DNA of 36,160 bases from an uncultured Prevotella sp. (lineage in GTDB: Bacteria; Bacteroidota; Bacteroidia; Bacteroidales; Bacteroidaceae): the NCBI GenBank assembly GCA_945834405.1, contig CAMAHD010000011.1:1-36160 (forward strand), given 5' to 3'. Positions 6,895 through 13,812 of the stretch are shown here, one piece after another (within the stretch, counting starts at the first letter, position 1; each line of letters begins with the position of its first letter). A program made the position numbers and the translations under genes. Below the pieces are notes generated by a model. It saw only the letters and a list, made by a program, of their open reading frames with translations. It ran no database searches and had not been told where the DNA came from.

Positions 6895-7323
6895 ATGAAA
6901 GAAATCATGCTTGCTGACACCCCGATTGAACAACGGGGAGCTATCATGAAGGATAGTTGTGACCAAATCGTTGAGCGAAGCTACACACGCAAGTTCGGCT
7001 CAGAAGAGACCAACGAGCGTAGGGCAGAGCTGGCGGAGGTGGCTATCCAAGTGAATGACTTGGAGGAGGAACTGGCCTCTATCCGGGCAGAGTACAAGGC
7101 CAAACTCAAACCCCTGTGCGAACGTATTGCCTCCATCCGTAACGAGCTCAAAGCAGGTGGCGAATGGGTCAAGGGTGAATGCTACAAGTTCGTGGATGAG
7201 GATGAGGGTAAGGTTGGCATCTACTCTCCGGAAGGCTACCTGCTGGAACAGCGTCCCATGACACCCGAAGAGCGGCAACGGAACGTGTTCCGTGCCCTGC
7301 GCAGAACCGGAACCAACGGATAA
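6895..7323 (+). CDS. Coiled-coil phage protein, unknown function
   Basis: A 142-residue protein starting 48 bases after the solitary CRISPR repeat. Residues about 40-92 form a predicted helix with strong heptads (ERRAELAEVAIQVNDLEEEL, then IRAEYKAKLKPLCERIASIR). The second half contains a small beta-rich segment (ECYKFVDEDEGKVGIYSPEG, about 100-119) and a basic C-terminus (RQRNVFRALRRTGTNG). I do not recognise the family. A pseudo-crRNA cut at the upstream repeat would extend into the leader of this gene, so host Cas5c cleavage would also remove the 5' end of its message. Confidence 0.7.
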   Translation: MKEIMLADTPIEQRGAIMKDSCDQIVERSYTRKFGSEETNERRAELAEVAIQVNDLEEELASIRAEYKAKLKPLCERIASIRNELKAGGEWVKGECYKFVDEDEGKVGIYSPEGYLLEQRPMTPEERQRNVFRALRRTGTNG

Positions 7324-7358
7324 TCATACCAATATTAACCAACTTAATTTTTTGATTT

Positions 7359-8117
7359 ATGGAAAAAGAAGAAAAGACATTGTGCATCAACATTGAGCAC
7401 TACAACGGTGAAAAACCCATCGAAGTTATCCAACGAGTAGGCGAAGCCCCGAAAGCGGTTGAACAACTCCCCACCAAGGAGCCTGTGAGCATTTCAACGG
7501 CTGGAGTTATCTCCACTCCGTATGACTGGCTGGACAAGCGCACAGAGACCTTTGACCACAAGAAGGCCAACGTGAAGGTCAACCGTGAGGACATGACCAT
7601 CACCCTCACCATCAATGAGGATGACGCCTACCGGAAGAGCACATTCACGGGTAAGGTTGAGTTCACTGACATATACAAGCAGAGCAGGATCAACAATACC
7701 CGTGAGGGATGGGAGCCTGCCAAGCTGGGGCAGTTCCTGCGTCTGAACCGTGGCCTGTTTGCCGACAAGGAGGAGTGCATGAAGCTGGTGAGCCTGTTGA
7801 AGAACTTCACGGCCAAGTGCAAGGCAGAGATTCAGAAGCAGCGTGACCCGTCCGGGGCTGTAGCTGACGTGTACCGCCAAGAGGTAGAGAGCAACCTGCC
7901 CAAGTCCTTCACCCTGCGTATGTCCATCTTCAAGGGGACTGCAAAGCAGAACATTGAGGTTGAGTTTGACCACTACATCACGGATGGCAGTGTAATGCTC
8001 CAGCTCGTATCTCCGGGAGCCAACGAATTGACTGAGGAGTACCGTGATTGTTGCATGGACGAAGTGCTGGAAAAGATTAGCACTCTCGCCCCGGACATTG
8101 CCATCATGGAAATCTGA
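7359..8117 (+). CDS. Phage protein, possibly DUF2303-like
   Basis: A 252-residue protein of unknown biochemical role. The pattern PKSFTLRMSIFKGTAKQNIE (about 193-212) together with a QFLRLNRGLFADKEECMKLV helix and two beta-rich segments (ANVKVNREDMTITLTINEDD) recalls the DUF2303 layout of phage early proteins, but that assignment is from memory of the pattern and is weak. It lies between the coiled-coil gene and the replication module, with a 35-base AT-rich leader. A strong hairpin (8134-8157) follows its stop by 17 bases. Confidence 0.65.
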   Translation: MEKEEKTLCINIEHYNGEKPIEVIQRVGEAPKAVEQLPTKEPVSISTAGVISTPYDWLDKRTETFDHKKANVKVNREDMTITLTINEDDAYRKSTFTGKVEFTDIYKQSRINNTREGWEPAKLGQFLRLNRGLFADKEECMKLVSLLKNFTAKCKAEIQKQRDPSGAVADVYRQEVESNLPKSFTLRMSIFKGTAKQNIEVEFDHYITDGSVMLQLVSPGANELTEEYRDCCMDEVLEKISTLAPDIAIMEI

Positions 8118-8133
8118 TAACAGAGTTACTAAC

Positions 8134-8157
8134 GAGGAGGGGAGAAATCCCTTCCTC
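8134..8157 (+). terminator. Strong intergenic hairpin with GAAA tetraloop
   Basis: GAGGAGGGGA (8134-8143) pairs with TCCCTTCCTC (8148-8157) through ten pairs, one of them G-U, closed by a GAAA tetraloop. No T-run follows (TTCAAAAAAC), so it is either a weak or Rho-assisted terminator, or an RNA stability or processing element between the early genes and the replication module. Confidence 0.5.
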
Positions 8158-8173
8158 TTCAAAAAACATCGTT

Positions 8174-8665
8174 ATGAGTACAGATAACAGGTCTTTTATA
8201 TTCAACCTTGATTGGATGGAGGTCTTGAAGGATTATCCGAAGGAGGTCAGATACGAGGTGCTGGATGCCATTATCGGTTATGCGCAATCGGGAGAAGTAC
8301 ATGGATTGAGCCCCATTGCTGGAATAGCCTTCATGTTCATCATGCGTGAAATGGATTTTAATAAAAATCATATCCATCCTTGTGGGAAAAGACATTGGAA
8401 CTGGAAAGGAGGTGTATCGGACAGAAATCATAGCATTAGAGAATCTTCTGTGTATAAGAAGTGGAGAAAGGCAGTTTTTGAAAGAGACGGATATAGATGT
8501 CAGTGTTGCGGCAAGCGTGGAGGAAAACTTAACGCACACCACATTAAACCATTCTCATTATTCCCGGAAAGTCGTTTTGATATTGAAAATGGAATAACTC
8601 TCTGCAAGAAATGCCATATAGAATTACACAAAACAGAACGATTATGGGTAAAGAAAGTTTTTTGA
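8174..8665 (+). CDS. DUF6291-like N-terminus fused to HNH homing endonuclease
   Basis: A 163-residue hybrid. Residues 1-62 (RSFIFNLDWMEVLKDYPKEV to MREMDF) match the first helices of the DUF6291-like replication protein encoded next door. From about residue 65 the sequence changes to a homing-endonuclease type: a NUMOD-like element (HPCGKRHWNWKGG), then an HNH domain with Cys109, Cys112, Cys144 and Cys147 as zinc ligands, AHHI (His122, His123), Asn139 and His148. The DNA also turns AT-rich at about 8350. The likely history is insertion of an HNH endonuclease into a DUF6291 gene, replacing its C-terminal half. The gene overlaps the next by 22 bases. Confidence 0.85.
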   Translation: MSTDNRSFIFNLDWMEVLKDYPKEVRYEVLDAIIGYAQSGEVHGLSPIAGIAFMFIMREMDFNKNHIHPCGKRHWNWKGGVSDRNHSIRESSVYKKWRKAVFERDGYRCQCCGKRGGKLNAHHIKPFSLFPESRFDIENGITLCKKCHIELHKTERLWVKKVF

Positions 8666-9396
8666 TATATAAATCCTTTTATAAGCCAATATCAAAACTA
8701 TCTGACAAGCAATTGGGCAGATTGTTTAGGGCTATCTTCAAGTATCAGCTTGACGGGGAGGTTGAGGTAGAGGAGGACATTGAAATGGCATTTGAGTTCT
8801 TCAAGGCACGATTTGAACTTGACGAAGACAAATATCAAGGCATTGTCGAGAGAAACCGCAACAACGGACGCAATGCGGCTACGAAGAGGGAAGCAGCTAA
8901 GAACAATAAGCCAGTCGCACCCAATGGGTCAAACGATACCCAAGAACCCCAGTCGCACCCAGTGGGTGCCAGTGGGTGCCAGTCGGAGCCAGTCGCACCC
9001 AATGGACGCCTATATGATAGTGATAGTGATAATGATAATGATGTTATAAAAGAAAATAGTAAAAAGAAAACCGCCAAGCGGTTTTCACCCCCAACCGTTG
9101 AAGAAGTCCAGGCATACGTTGAAGAGAAGGGCTACAGCGTAGATGCCGAAAGGTTTGTGAACTTCTATTCGGCTAAGGGGTGGATGATTGGCAAAAACAA
9201 GATGCAGAATTGGAAATCAGCCGTGGCAACATGGCAGAAAGGAGAAAACGAAAATGGAAATCAACGGAAACAGACTGACGGAGGATATGGCTTTAGAGAT
9301 TATCCGCCAATTTCAAGACCAACGGGCAAAACTGACGATGGAGCAGGCAGTGACGCAGCTCAACAACCATCGCAGGACTATTCTGAGAGGTTTTAA
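8644..9396 (+). CDS. DUF6291/DnaD-like replication initiator
   Basis: A 250-residue protein. Residues 1-70 (ESFLIYKSFYKPISKLSDKQ to ARFELDEDKY) are DUF6291-like, as in the preceding truncated copy. A low-complexity linker follows (about 85-135), ending in DSDSDNDNDV. Residues about 140-200 (KRFSPPTVEEVQAYVEEKGY, then FVNFYSAKGW and MQNWKSAVATW) are the C-terminal DnaD-like motif with the YxxxxW-type replication signature. The start at 8644 fits the homology better than the in-frame ATG at 8611, which lies in the HNH gene. The linker DNA carries 10-bp repeats plus an AT-rich run, so the gene may contain the origin, as lambda O does. The last 143 bases overlap the helicase-loader gene. Confidence 0.85.
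   Translation: MGKESFLIYKSFYKPISKLSDKQLGRLFRAIFKYQLDGEVEVEEDIEMAFEFFKARFELDEDKYQGIVERNRNNGRNAATKREAAKNNKPVAPNGSNDTQEPQSHPVGASGCQSEPVAPNGRLYDSDSDNDNDVIKENSKKKTAKRFSPPTVEEVQAYVEEKGYSVDAERFVNFYSAKGWMIGKNKMQNWKSAVATWQKGENENGNQRKQTDGGYGFRDYPPISRPTGKTDDGAGSDAAQQPSQDYSERF
8911..9010 (+). repeat. Iteron-like 10-bp phased repeats inside the initiator gene
   Basis: From 8951 to 9010 there are six back-to-back 10-bp units: AGTCGCACCC, AGTGGGTGCC, AGTGGGTGCC, AGTCGGAGCC, AGTCGCACCC and AATGGACGCC. Copies two and three are identical. A 17-mer, CCAGTCGCACCCARTGG, occurs three times at 8911, 8949 and 8989, spaced 38 and 40 bases. GCACCC-AGT-GGGTGC within it is a perfect inverted repeat. One unit per helical turn places all sites on one face of the DNA, as iterons do. 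Confidence 0.85.
9011..9072 (+). other. AT-rich candidate DNA-unwinding element of the origin
   Basis: Directly after the 10-bp repeats, about 60 bases contain no C on the plus strand until 9071 and are roughly 80 percent A+T. Tandem TGATAG and TGATAA hexamers lie at 9015-9038 and a run of A-rich sequence at 9047-9070. Iterons followed by an AT-rich segment within the initiator gene, and upstream of the helicase loader, is the lambda ori arrangement. Origin function is inferred. Confidence 0.5.
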
Positions 9397-10051
9397 GTAC
9401 GACCTGACAGACGATGAGCAATACGATTTGCACGCTAAGTTGATCAAAGGCATTGCCGACAGCTACATGCTGCGTGAGTACGGTGAGTTTGTGGTGGATG
9501 AGCACAACCGCAATGTGCTGAGGTTCCTCACCTACTACTTCAACGGGTGCAAGCTGGCAGAGGGTGTCTTCCCGGGCGAGCGGTACAAGCTGCACAAGAA
9601 CATCCTGCTGATAGGCGAGCCGGGGACAGGCAAGACCTTGCTCATGCAAGTGTTCGCTGACTATCTCCGCATGACCCGTAACGACAATGCCTTTGCGAAC
9701 ATATCGGCCACCCAGCTTATGAACTACTACAAGCTGAACGGCCATATAGACAAATTCACGTACAACGAGGCGGCGGCAAAGGATTCGTTTGACGGGACAC
9801 CCGTAAACGTCTGCCTCAATGACCTTGGGCTGATGACCGAGAAGGTCAAGAGCTTCGGCACCGAGCTGACGAAGGTCACAGACGAATTTCTGTTCGCCAG
9901 ATACGAGATTTACCAGCAGCAGGGTAAGAGGTATCACATCACGAGCAATCTGTCCGTGAGGGAGCTAAAAACACGGTTTGAGGGCAGGTTGGTTGACCGC
10001 TTCAAGTCCTTCAATGTGATAGAGCTTCGGGGAGGCAGCCGGAGGAAGTGA
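9254..10051 (+). CDS. DnaC/IstB-like helicase loader ATPase
   Basis: A 265-residue AAA+ ATPase of the DnaC/DnaI/IstB class. The Walker A motif GEPGTGKT is at about 118-125 and a Walker B-like strand VCLNDLG near 184-190. YHITSNLSVRELKTRFEGRL followed by VDRFKSFNVIELRG is the typical sensor and arginine-finger end of DnaC-like loaders. The start at 9254 follows GGAGAAAACGAAA, a usable ribosome binding site, and makes the N-terminal 47 residues overlap the end of the initiator gene. An in-frame ATG upstream (9188) is less likely. With the initiator it forms an O-P-type pair that would load the host DnaB helicase at the phage origin. Confidence 0.88.
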   Translation: MEINGNRLTEDMALEIIRQFQDQRAKLTMEQAVTQLNNHRRTILRGFKYDLTDDEQYDLHAKLIKGIADSYMLREYGEFVVDEHNRNVLRFLTYYFNGCKLAEGVFPGERYKLHKNILLIGEPGTGKTLLMQVFADYLRMTRNDNAFANISATQLMNYYKLNGHIDKFTYNEAAAKDSFDGTPVNVCLNDLGLMTEKVKSFGTELTKVTDEFLFARYEIYQQQGKRYHITSNLSVRELKTRFEGRLVDRFKSFNVIELRGGSRRK

Positions 10052-10077
10052 GTTGACCAAGTAAACGGGTATATGAC

Positions 10078-10533
10078 ATGGAGAAAAAGAAAGTGATTGT
10101 TTCGCTCTGTAGGGTATTTCCGAAAGGGCACAGGAAGGCCGGGGAAGCAACGGACTTCGAGGCCAAGGTGAAGGATGGCCGGAAGATACACACCATCCGC
10201 TACAACGGGAATGACGTGTGGGCAAAGCGGTTCAAGGACATAAGCGAGGGCAGGAAATATCTCTCCTTGCGCCAGTGGACGGGCAGACCGTACAATTCGG
10301 AGCAGAGGGAGATTGCCAAGGTGGAGAAGATAGGGCTGCAGAAGGTGACAATGACCTACAACTCCGGGGATTCCATTCCGCAGGTGTGGATTGACGGTAA
10401 GGCGCAGGACATTGAGACCGTGGCCAAGAATGACGGAATGACCGTGGAAGAGTTCGTTGACTGGTTCATTGGAAGCAGAAAAGAGAACTACTTCGAGGGT
10501 GTTGTGATTCAATTCACCGACTTCAAGTATTGA
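10078..10533 (+). CDS. Possible ASCH/PUA-like phage protein
   Basis: A 151-residue protein. The sequence KIHTIRYNGNDVWAKRFKDI followed by an EGRKYLSLRQWTGRPYNSEQ stretch (about 41-84) looks like the core of an ASCH/PUA-like RNA- or nucleotide-binding fold: conserved H-T-I-R, an aromatic-basic cluster, then a W-x-G-x-P-Y turn. Residues 100-150 are helical and acidic and finish VVIQFTDFKY. I recall similar proteins in Bacteroidales phages without a defined role, so the function is unproven. It lies 26 bases after the helicase-loader gene and 3 bases before the next. Confidence 0.65.
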   Translation: MEKKKVIVSLCRVFPKGHRKAGEATDFEAKVKDGRKIHTIRYNGNDVWAKRFKDISEGRKYLSLRQWTGRPYNSEQREIAKVEKIGLQKVTMTYNSGDSIPQVWIDGKAQDIETVAKNDGMTVEEFVDWFIGSRKENYFEGVVIQFTDFKY

Positions 10534-10536
10534 GCT

Positions 10537-10764
10537 ATGCGTGGCAACGAGCGACTGAAAGAGCAGTTAGGCGGTTATCTCTGCTTGTTTTGCCCACTCA
10601 ACGATGAGAATATCAACGATGGTGTCTGTGACGGAAGGGGTTGCGATTCTGCTATATATGACTTCATGGAAGAGAATGAATCCTACTTCTACGACTATGA
10701 CAACGATGATTTGTGTAACAGGAATGACCTTCTGAGGTTAATCGAAACAGGACACGTAAAATGA
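10537..10764 (+). CDS. Small acidic Cys-containing protein
   Basis: A 75-residue, strongly acidic protein of unknown function. It has six cysteines: CLFC near 16-19, then CDGRGC (31-36) and one at about 60. The spacing C-x2-C then C-x4-C could form a zinc site. The middle is an acidic aromatic run (MEENESYFYDYDNDD). It overlaps the ParB-like gene by four bases (ATGA), so the two are probably translated together. Confidence 0.6.
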   Translation: MRGNERLKEQLGGYLCLFCPLNDENINDGVCDGRGCDSAIYDFMEENESYFYDYDNDDLCNRNDLLRLIETGHVK

Positions 10765-11573
10765 CGGAAGAGACAAACAAAACCAAGAATACCGATTTGT
10801 TCCTCATAGACCCAAGGAACATAGTTGTGGTGGACGGATTCAATGTCCGCAGGGACTTTGATTTGGATGAGTTGAAGGAGCAAATCAAGGAGAAAGGAGT
10901 GCTCAATCCCATAACGGTGATAGCATTCCGGGATGAGAACGGGAACGAGAAGTACAAGCTGGTGGATGGAGAGCGCAGATACAGGGCTACCATGTTAGCC
11001 ATTGAAGAGGGTGCTGACATTCCGTATGTTAAGGCGATGAAAGCCCGTCAGGATTTGTCAACAGAAGAGTTGTATATCCAGCAGATGATGCGCAACGAGG
11101 GCAAGCGGTTCACTGAGTACGAATGTGCGCTGATGTTCCGTAGGTTTAAGGAGGAGTTCGGCTACAGCCAAGTGGAGATAGCCGGGAAATTTAAGAAGAG
11201 CCCTGCCTATGTGTGCAAGTGTCTCTCTCTGCTTGACCTCCCTCCCTACCTACAGGAGAAGGTGATGAGGGGAGAAATGAGTGCGAAGGCGGCAAAGGAG
11301 ATAACGGCCAACTACGGGAGCGAAGGAGAGCAGGTGAAGGCTGCAAAGAGCGCACTGGAGGCCGGGCAGGGCAAGGCGACCGCCAAGGAGGTGCTGGGCT
11401 CCCTCAGAGAATCCAAGGAGGCCAAGGCCATTGCGGAAGCGTTGCGCAAGGTATGGGCTTACATGGATGGCAAGAACATCGTGGACGTGGACAAGGTGGC
11501 AAGATTGCTGGATAAGCACGGGAGCCTTGCAAAGGCCATGCGTGAGTACAAGAAGGAGGCTGACAATGGGTAA
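10761..11573 (+). CDS. ParB/Spo0J-like DNA-binding protein
   Basis: A 270-residue protein with the ParB N-terminal nuclease/CTPase-like domain (about 10-110), including FNVRRDFDLDELKEQIKEKG, VLNPITV, and the KLVDGERRYRAT box (GERR signature). A helix-turn-helix follows (YSQVEIAGKFKKSPAYVCKC, about 136-155), then LSLLDLPPYLQEKVMRGEMS, the usual ParB segment. The C-terminal 80 residues are helical and basic. A partner ParA is not in the window, so plasmid-style partition is not supported; such proteins in phages often act in transcription, DNA binding or nicking. It follows the acidic small gene with a four-base overlap and precedes 11604 by 30 bases. Confidence 0.85.
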   Translation: MTEETNKTKNTDLFLIDPRNIVVVDGFNVRRDFDLDELKEQIKEKGVLNPITVIAFRDENGNEKYKLVDGERRYRATMLAIEEGADIPYVKAMKARQDLSTEELYIQQMMRNEGKRFTEYECALMFRRFKEEFGYSQVEIAGKFKKSPAYVCKCLSLLDLPPYLQEKVMRGEMSAKAAKEITANYGSEGEQVKAAKSALEAGQGKATAKEVLGSLRESKEAKAIAEALRKVWAYMDGKNIVDVDKVARLLDKHGSLAKAMREYKKEADNG

Positions 11574-11603
11574 AACGAGAAAGTATCATAAAAGACGTGA
11601 AAG

Positions 11604-12275
11604 ATGAACAGACAGCAATATATGGCAAGCATTGGGACACTCCCTCCCATTCTGAGGGAGAAGCAGGAGGAAATTGACACCAAGCGGATGCAAACGGAGC
11701 TGACGCACGAAGAACAGGTGAGGATGGCCTTCTACCCGTGTGTGATTGCCCATATCATTTGGAAGTATGTTGAAGAGGTGCTATCGGAGGCTGCGGCCCA
11801 AAAAGTGTCTCTCCTGCTCCCGATAAGCAGATCCGTCAAGAAGCTGCGTAAGGAGTACGAGCATAGCCTGCTGGATGATCTGGACTACAGGCATCGCAAG
11901 ACCATCGAGACACAGACGGACAAATTCATGATGGAGTACGGACGTGACTTTGCACTGCTGTACTTCTCAGTCAACGGAGAGTTCAAAAAAAAGCTCCCAA
12001 ACTATCCATACGACACCATGAGAAGCAAGGCTATCATTGCCATGCTCTTCATTGACCTGCTGGACGAGCACAACAGGAGGATGGACAAGATGTTGTATGA
12101 GCGCATTGGAGAGAACAGGCAGAGCATCCGCATTCCCATGATGGCGAAGTTGCACCAATACATGGAGGCAATTGCCGGGGATGCCGGGAAGTTTGACTTC
12201 GCCAATGAGCACGTGAGAAATGGTATCAAGGTAATGTACAACCGCCTTTTACAGGCAGAATATGATTTGATATGA
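11604..12275 (+). CDS. Unrecognised helical phage protein
   Basis: A 223-residue, largely helical protein with no recognised catalytic motif. Notable stretches are AFYPCVIAHIIWKYVEEVLS (about 43-62), DYRHRKTIETQTDKFMMEYG, and SKAIIAMLFIDLLDEHNRRM (about 138-157). It is rich in Met, Leu and basic residues and could bind nucleic acid, but this is a guess. It overlaps the next gene by four bases (ATGA) and so belongs to the same middle operon as the ParB-like and diphosphohydrolase-like genes. Confidence 0.65.
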   Translation: MNRQQYMASIGTLPPILREKQEEIDTKRMQTELTHEEQVRMAFYPCVIAHIIWKYVEEVLSEAAAQKVSLLLPISRSVKKLRKEYEHSLLDDLDYRHRKTIETQTDKFMMEYGRDFALLYFSVNGEFKKKLPNYPYDTMRSKAIIAMLFIDLLDEHNRRMDKMLYERIGENRQSIRIPMMAKLHQYMEAIAGDAGKFDFANEHVRNGIKVMYNRLLQAEYDLI

Positions 12276-12502
12276 AAACGGTAAAGAAGAAAATTGCAAA
12301 AAAGCCATGCCAAAAACAAGATTCTAACGCCAACAGTATAGGCGTGGAGCAGGCAGTTATGAATCAGAGAAAGCGGGAGAGATGGTTATATCCATTGCGT
12401 ATCAACAGCCATATCACATTGCTTGTCCCCAAGCGCAAGTGTAACGAGAAGTATGCGAAGTGGTACAGGGAAAACAGATTGGAACATGGAGAAAGAGAAT
12501 GA
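12272..12502 (+). CDS. Small very basic protein
   Basis: A 76-residue protein with a Lys/Arg-rich N-terminus (MKTVKKKIAKKPCQKQ) and a second basic cluster (NQRKRERWLYPLR, about 31-43; PKRKCNEKYAKWYRENR, about 53-69). The charge suggests binding to nucleic acid. It begins in a four-base overlap with the preceding gene and ends 17 bases inside the next, so it fits the compact gene chain. No family recognised; the reading frame is accepted on packing and charge pattern. Confidence 0.5.
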   Translation: MKTVKKKIAKKPCQKQDSNANSIGVEQAVMNQRKRERWLYPLRINSHITLLVPKRKCNEKYAKWYRENRLEHGERE

Positions 12503-12809
12503 ATCACAGGTAGCCCGTAAGAACGACCGCAAGGACGGGAAACTGATGTGGGAGCTGTTGCCCCTACAGGATGTCGAGGATGTTGTGAGGGTATTCACTG
12601 CCGGAGCGCAGAAGTATGGTGTTGACCATTGGCAGAAGCTCCCCAACGGCTACCAACGCTACAAGGCGGCCATGTTCCGTCACCTGTTGGAGTTTGAGAA
12701 GGGCAATTGGACGGATGAAGAAACCGGGTGCATCCATCTTGCGCAGGTGGTATGGAATGCCATTGCACTACTACACATCGAAAAAGAGAAACGTAATAAT
12801 CAACATTAA
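12486..12809 (+). CDS. dATP/dGTP diphosphohydrolase-like (DUF5664) protein
   Basis: A 107-residue protein matching the N-terminal dATP/dGTP diphosphohydrolase/MazZ-like domain family. The segments ELLPLQDVEDVVRVFTAGAQ, then KYGVDHWQ, RYKAAMFRHLLEFEKG and DEETGCIHLAQVVWNAIALL (about 80-99) reproduce the pattern AxxYGAxKYGxxxW, xALRH and DEExGxxHxAxxxWNxxAL. The acidic DEE and the His are the expected metal and catalytic residues. In phages such enzymes trim dATP or dGTP pools, sometimes in support of 2-aminoadenine DNA; no PurZ is in this window, so that link is not supported here. The ATG at 12486 is chosen because the homology begins just after it. Confidence 0.75.
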   Translation: MEKENESQVARKNDRKDGKLMWELLPLQDVEDVVRVFTAGAQKYGVDHWQKLPNGYQRYKAAMFRHLLEFEKGNWTDEETGCIHLAQVVWNAIALLHIEKEKRNNQH

Positions 12810-12820
12810 ATTTCAATTGT

Positions 12821-13300
12821 ATGGAAAAAGAAGTATTTAACGGAGTGTTGGATGAAGACAACAACAGGCAAGAGTATCGAATGAGTGAAGAGGCCAAGAA
12901 CCAAGTAATAGCCCAAGCCAACAAGAGCATGAGAGGGCAAATCGAATGGTCTGAATACTTTAGGAAGAAGGCCAACAGAATGAACAAGGAGTTCAAAGAG
13001 GAGCTGCAAGAATCGGCAGACAACAGCTATGTGGATGCAGACGCATACGGTGCGTATAGGGAAGGAACATTCCTACATTCTGCCTGTGTGGTGAAGGTAG
13101 CCCGTGATGAAGACAATGGACTTTGGGTGCTACAGATTCTATCCGAGCAGCCAATCACGTTGCCCATCATCAAGCAGATACGGTACAAGTTCCTGCCCAA
13201 CGACATCATGGTAACTATGATGCTGCCTCCCCGTGAAATGGTCAACAAGAGAAGTGTGATGCTCTACGAAATGCCAGCCAATCAGACAGAGGAGGAATAG
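12821..13300 (+). CDS. Unrecognised phage protein
   Basis: A 159-residue protein with no recognised family. The first half is charged and helical (DEDNNRQEYRMSEEAKNQVI, then EWSEYFRKKANRMNKEFKEE). The second half is beta-rich: VVKVARDEDNGLWVLQILSE, ITLPIIKQIRYKFLPNDIMV and NKRSVMLYEMP. It starts 11 bases after the DUF5664-like gene and the RuvC-like gene begins two bases after its stop. A DNA-metabolism accessory role is suggested only by location. Confidence 0.6.
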   Translation: MEKEVFNGVLDEDNNRQEYRMSEEAKNQVIAQANKSMRGQIEWSEYFRKKANRMNKEFKEELQESADNSYVDADAYGAYREGTFLHSACVVKVARDEDNGLWVLQILSEQPITLPIIKQIRYKFLPNDIMVTMMLPPREMVNKRSVMLYEMPANQTEEE

Positions 13301-13302
13301 CC

Positions 13303-13743
13303 ATGCTCTACATAGGAATTGATACAGGAGTGAATACAGGAGTGGCCGTGTGGGACAACAGGAAGCGTTCCTTTGTCCTGGTGAAGACCATGAAGATACA
13401 TGAGGCCATAGAACTGGTGAGGGAAGCCGCAGAGCGTTACAAGCATGGCAATGCCGAGCGGTTGGTTGTCCGGGTGGAAGACCCAAGGCAAAGGACATGG
13501 TACGGAACCGAGCGCATGAGCCGGGAGGAGGAGCGGAAAAAGCTCCAAGGAGTAGGCTCCGTGAAGCGTGACGCAACCATTTGGGAGGACTTCTTGCAAG
13601 ATTTGGGGGTGGGCTACGAAATGGTTGCCCCCAAACGCAACAAGACCAAGCTGACACGAGAGCAGTTCAAACGGATTACGGGCTGGATGCCAGCTACCAA
13701 CGAGCATAATAGGGATGCTGCGATGCTTGTGTTCGGATTATGA
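13303..13743 (+). CDS. RuvC-like Holliday junction resolvase
   Basis: A 146-residue RNase H-fold protein resembling RuvC-type phage resolvases. GIDTGVNTGVAVWD (5-18) carries the first catalytic Asp7. VVRVEDPR contributes Glu59 and Asp60, and NEHNRDAAML near the C-terminus carries Asp138 with His135 nearby, giving the acidic triad or tetrad. Length matches small phage resolvases (about 150-170 residues). It would resolve branched intermediates made by recombination or replication before packaging. A control region with a 17-bp palindrome and a -7 box follows the stop codon, so this gene probably ends the early-middle transcription unit. Confidence 0.85.
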   Translation: MLYIGIDTGVNTGVAVWDNRKRSFVLVKTMKIHEAIELVREAAERYKHGNAERLVVRVEDPRQRTWYGTERMSREEERKKLQGVGSVKRDATIWEDFLQDLGVGYEMVAPKRNKTKLTREQFKRITGWMPATNEHNRDAAMLVFGL

Positions 13744-13759
13744 TTATTTTGCATGATAA

Positions 13760-13776
13760 TGTGTCTTATAAACACA
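13760..13776 (+). promoter_or_regulatory. 17-bp palindromic site, copy B
   Basis: TGTGTCTTATAAACACA has arms TGTGT and ACACA separated by seven bases; extending to ATGTGT and ACACAT gives a perfect 6-bp inverted repeat. It matches copy C (16233-16249) at 14 of 17 positions. It ends eight bases before a -7 box at 13785-13792 and occupies its -33 region, so it may be an operator or an activator site. Confidence 0.6.
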
Positions 13777-13784
13777 TTTATTGG

Positions 13785-13792
13785 TATATTTG
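13785..13792 (+). promoter_or_regulatory. -7 box for the ParB-DUF4417 operon
   Basis: TATATTTG exactly matches TAnnTTTG. A good -33 TTTG box is absent at 19-21 bases; TGTG inside palindrome B sits at 21. The start site would be near 13799, upstream of the ATG at 13813. Confidence 0.45.
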
Positions 13793-13812
13793 CAAATACA
13801 GAATGGTTGGAT

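Noticed and set aside
10761..11573. Partition (ParAB) system suggesting a plasmid-like prophage
   Set aside because: Only ParB-type proteins are seen, with no ParA ATPase nearby and no parS-like repeats identified.
12486..12809. 2-aminoadenine (Z-genome) pathway suggested by a dATP/dGTP diphosphohydrolase-like gene
   Set aside because: No PurZ-like or dedicated DNA polymerase gene is seen in the window, so base replacement is not supported.
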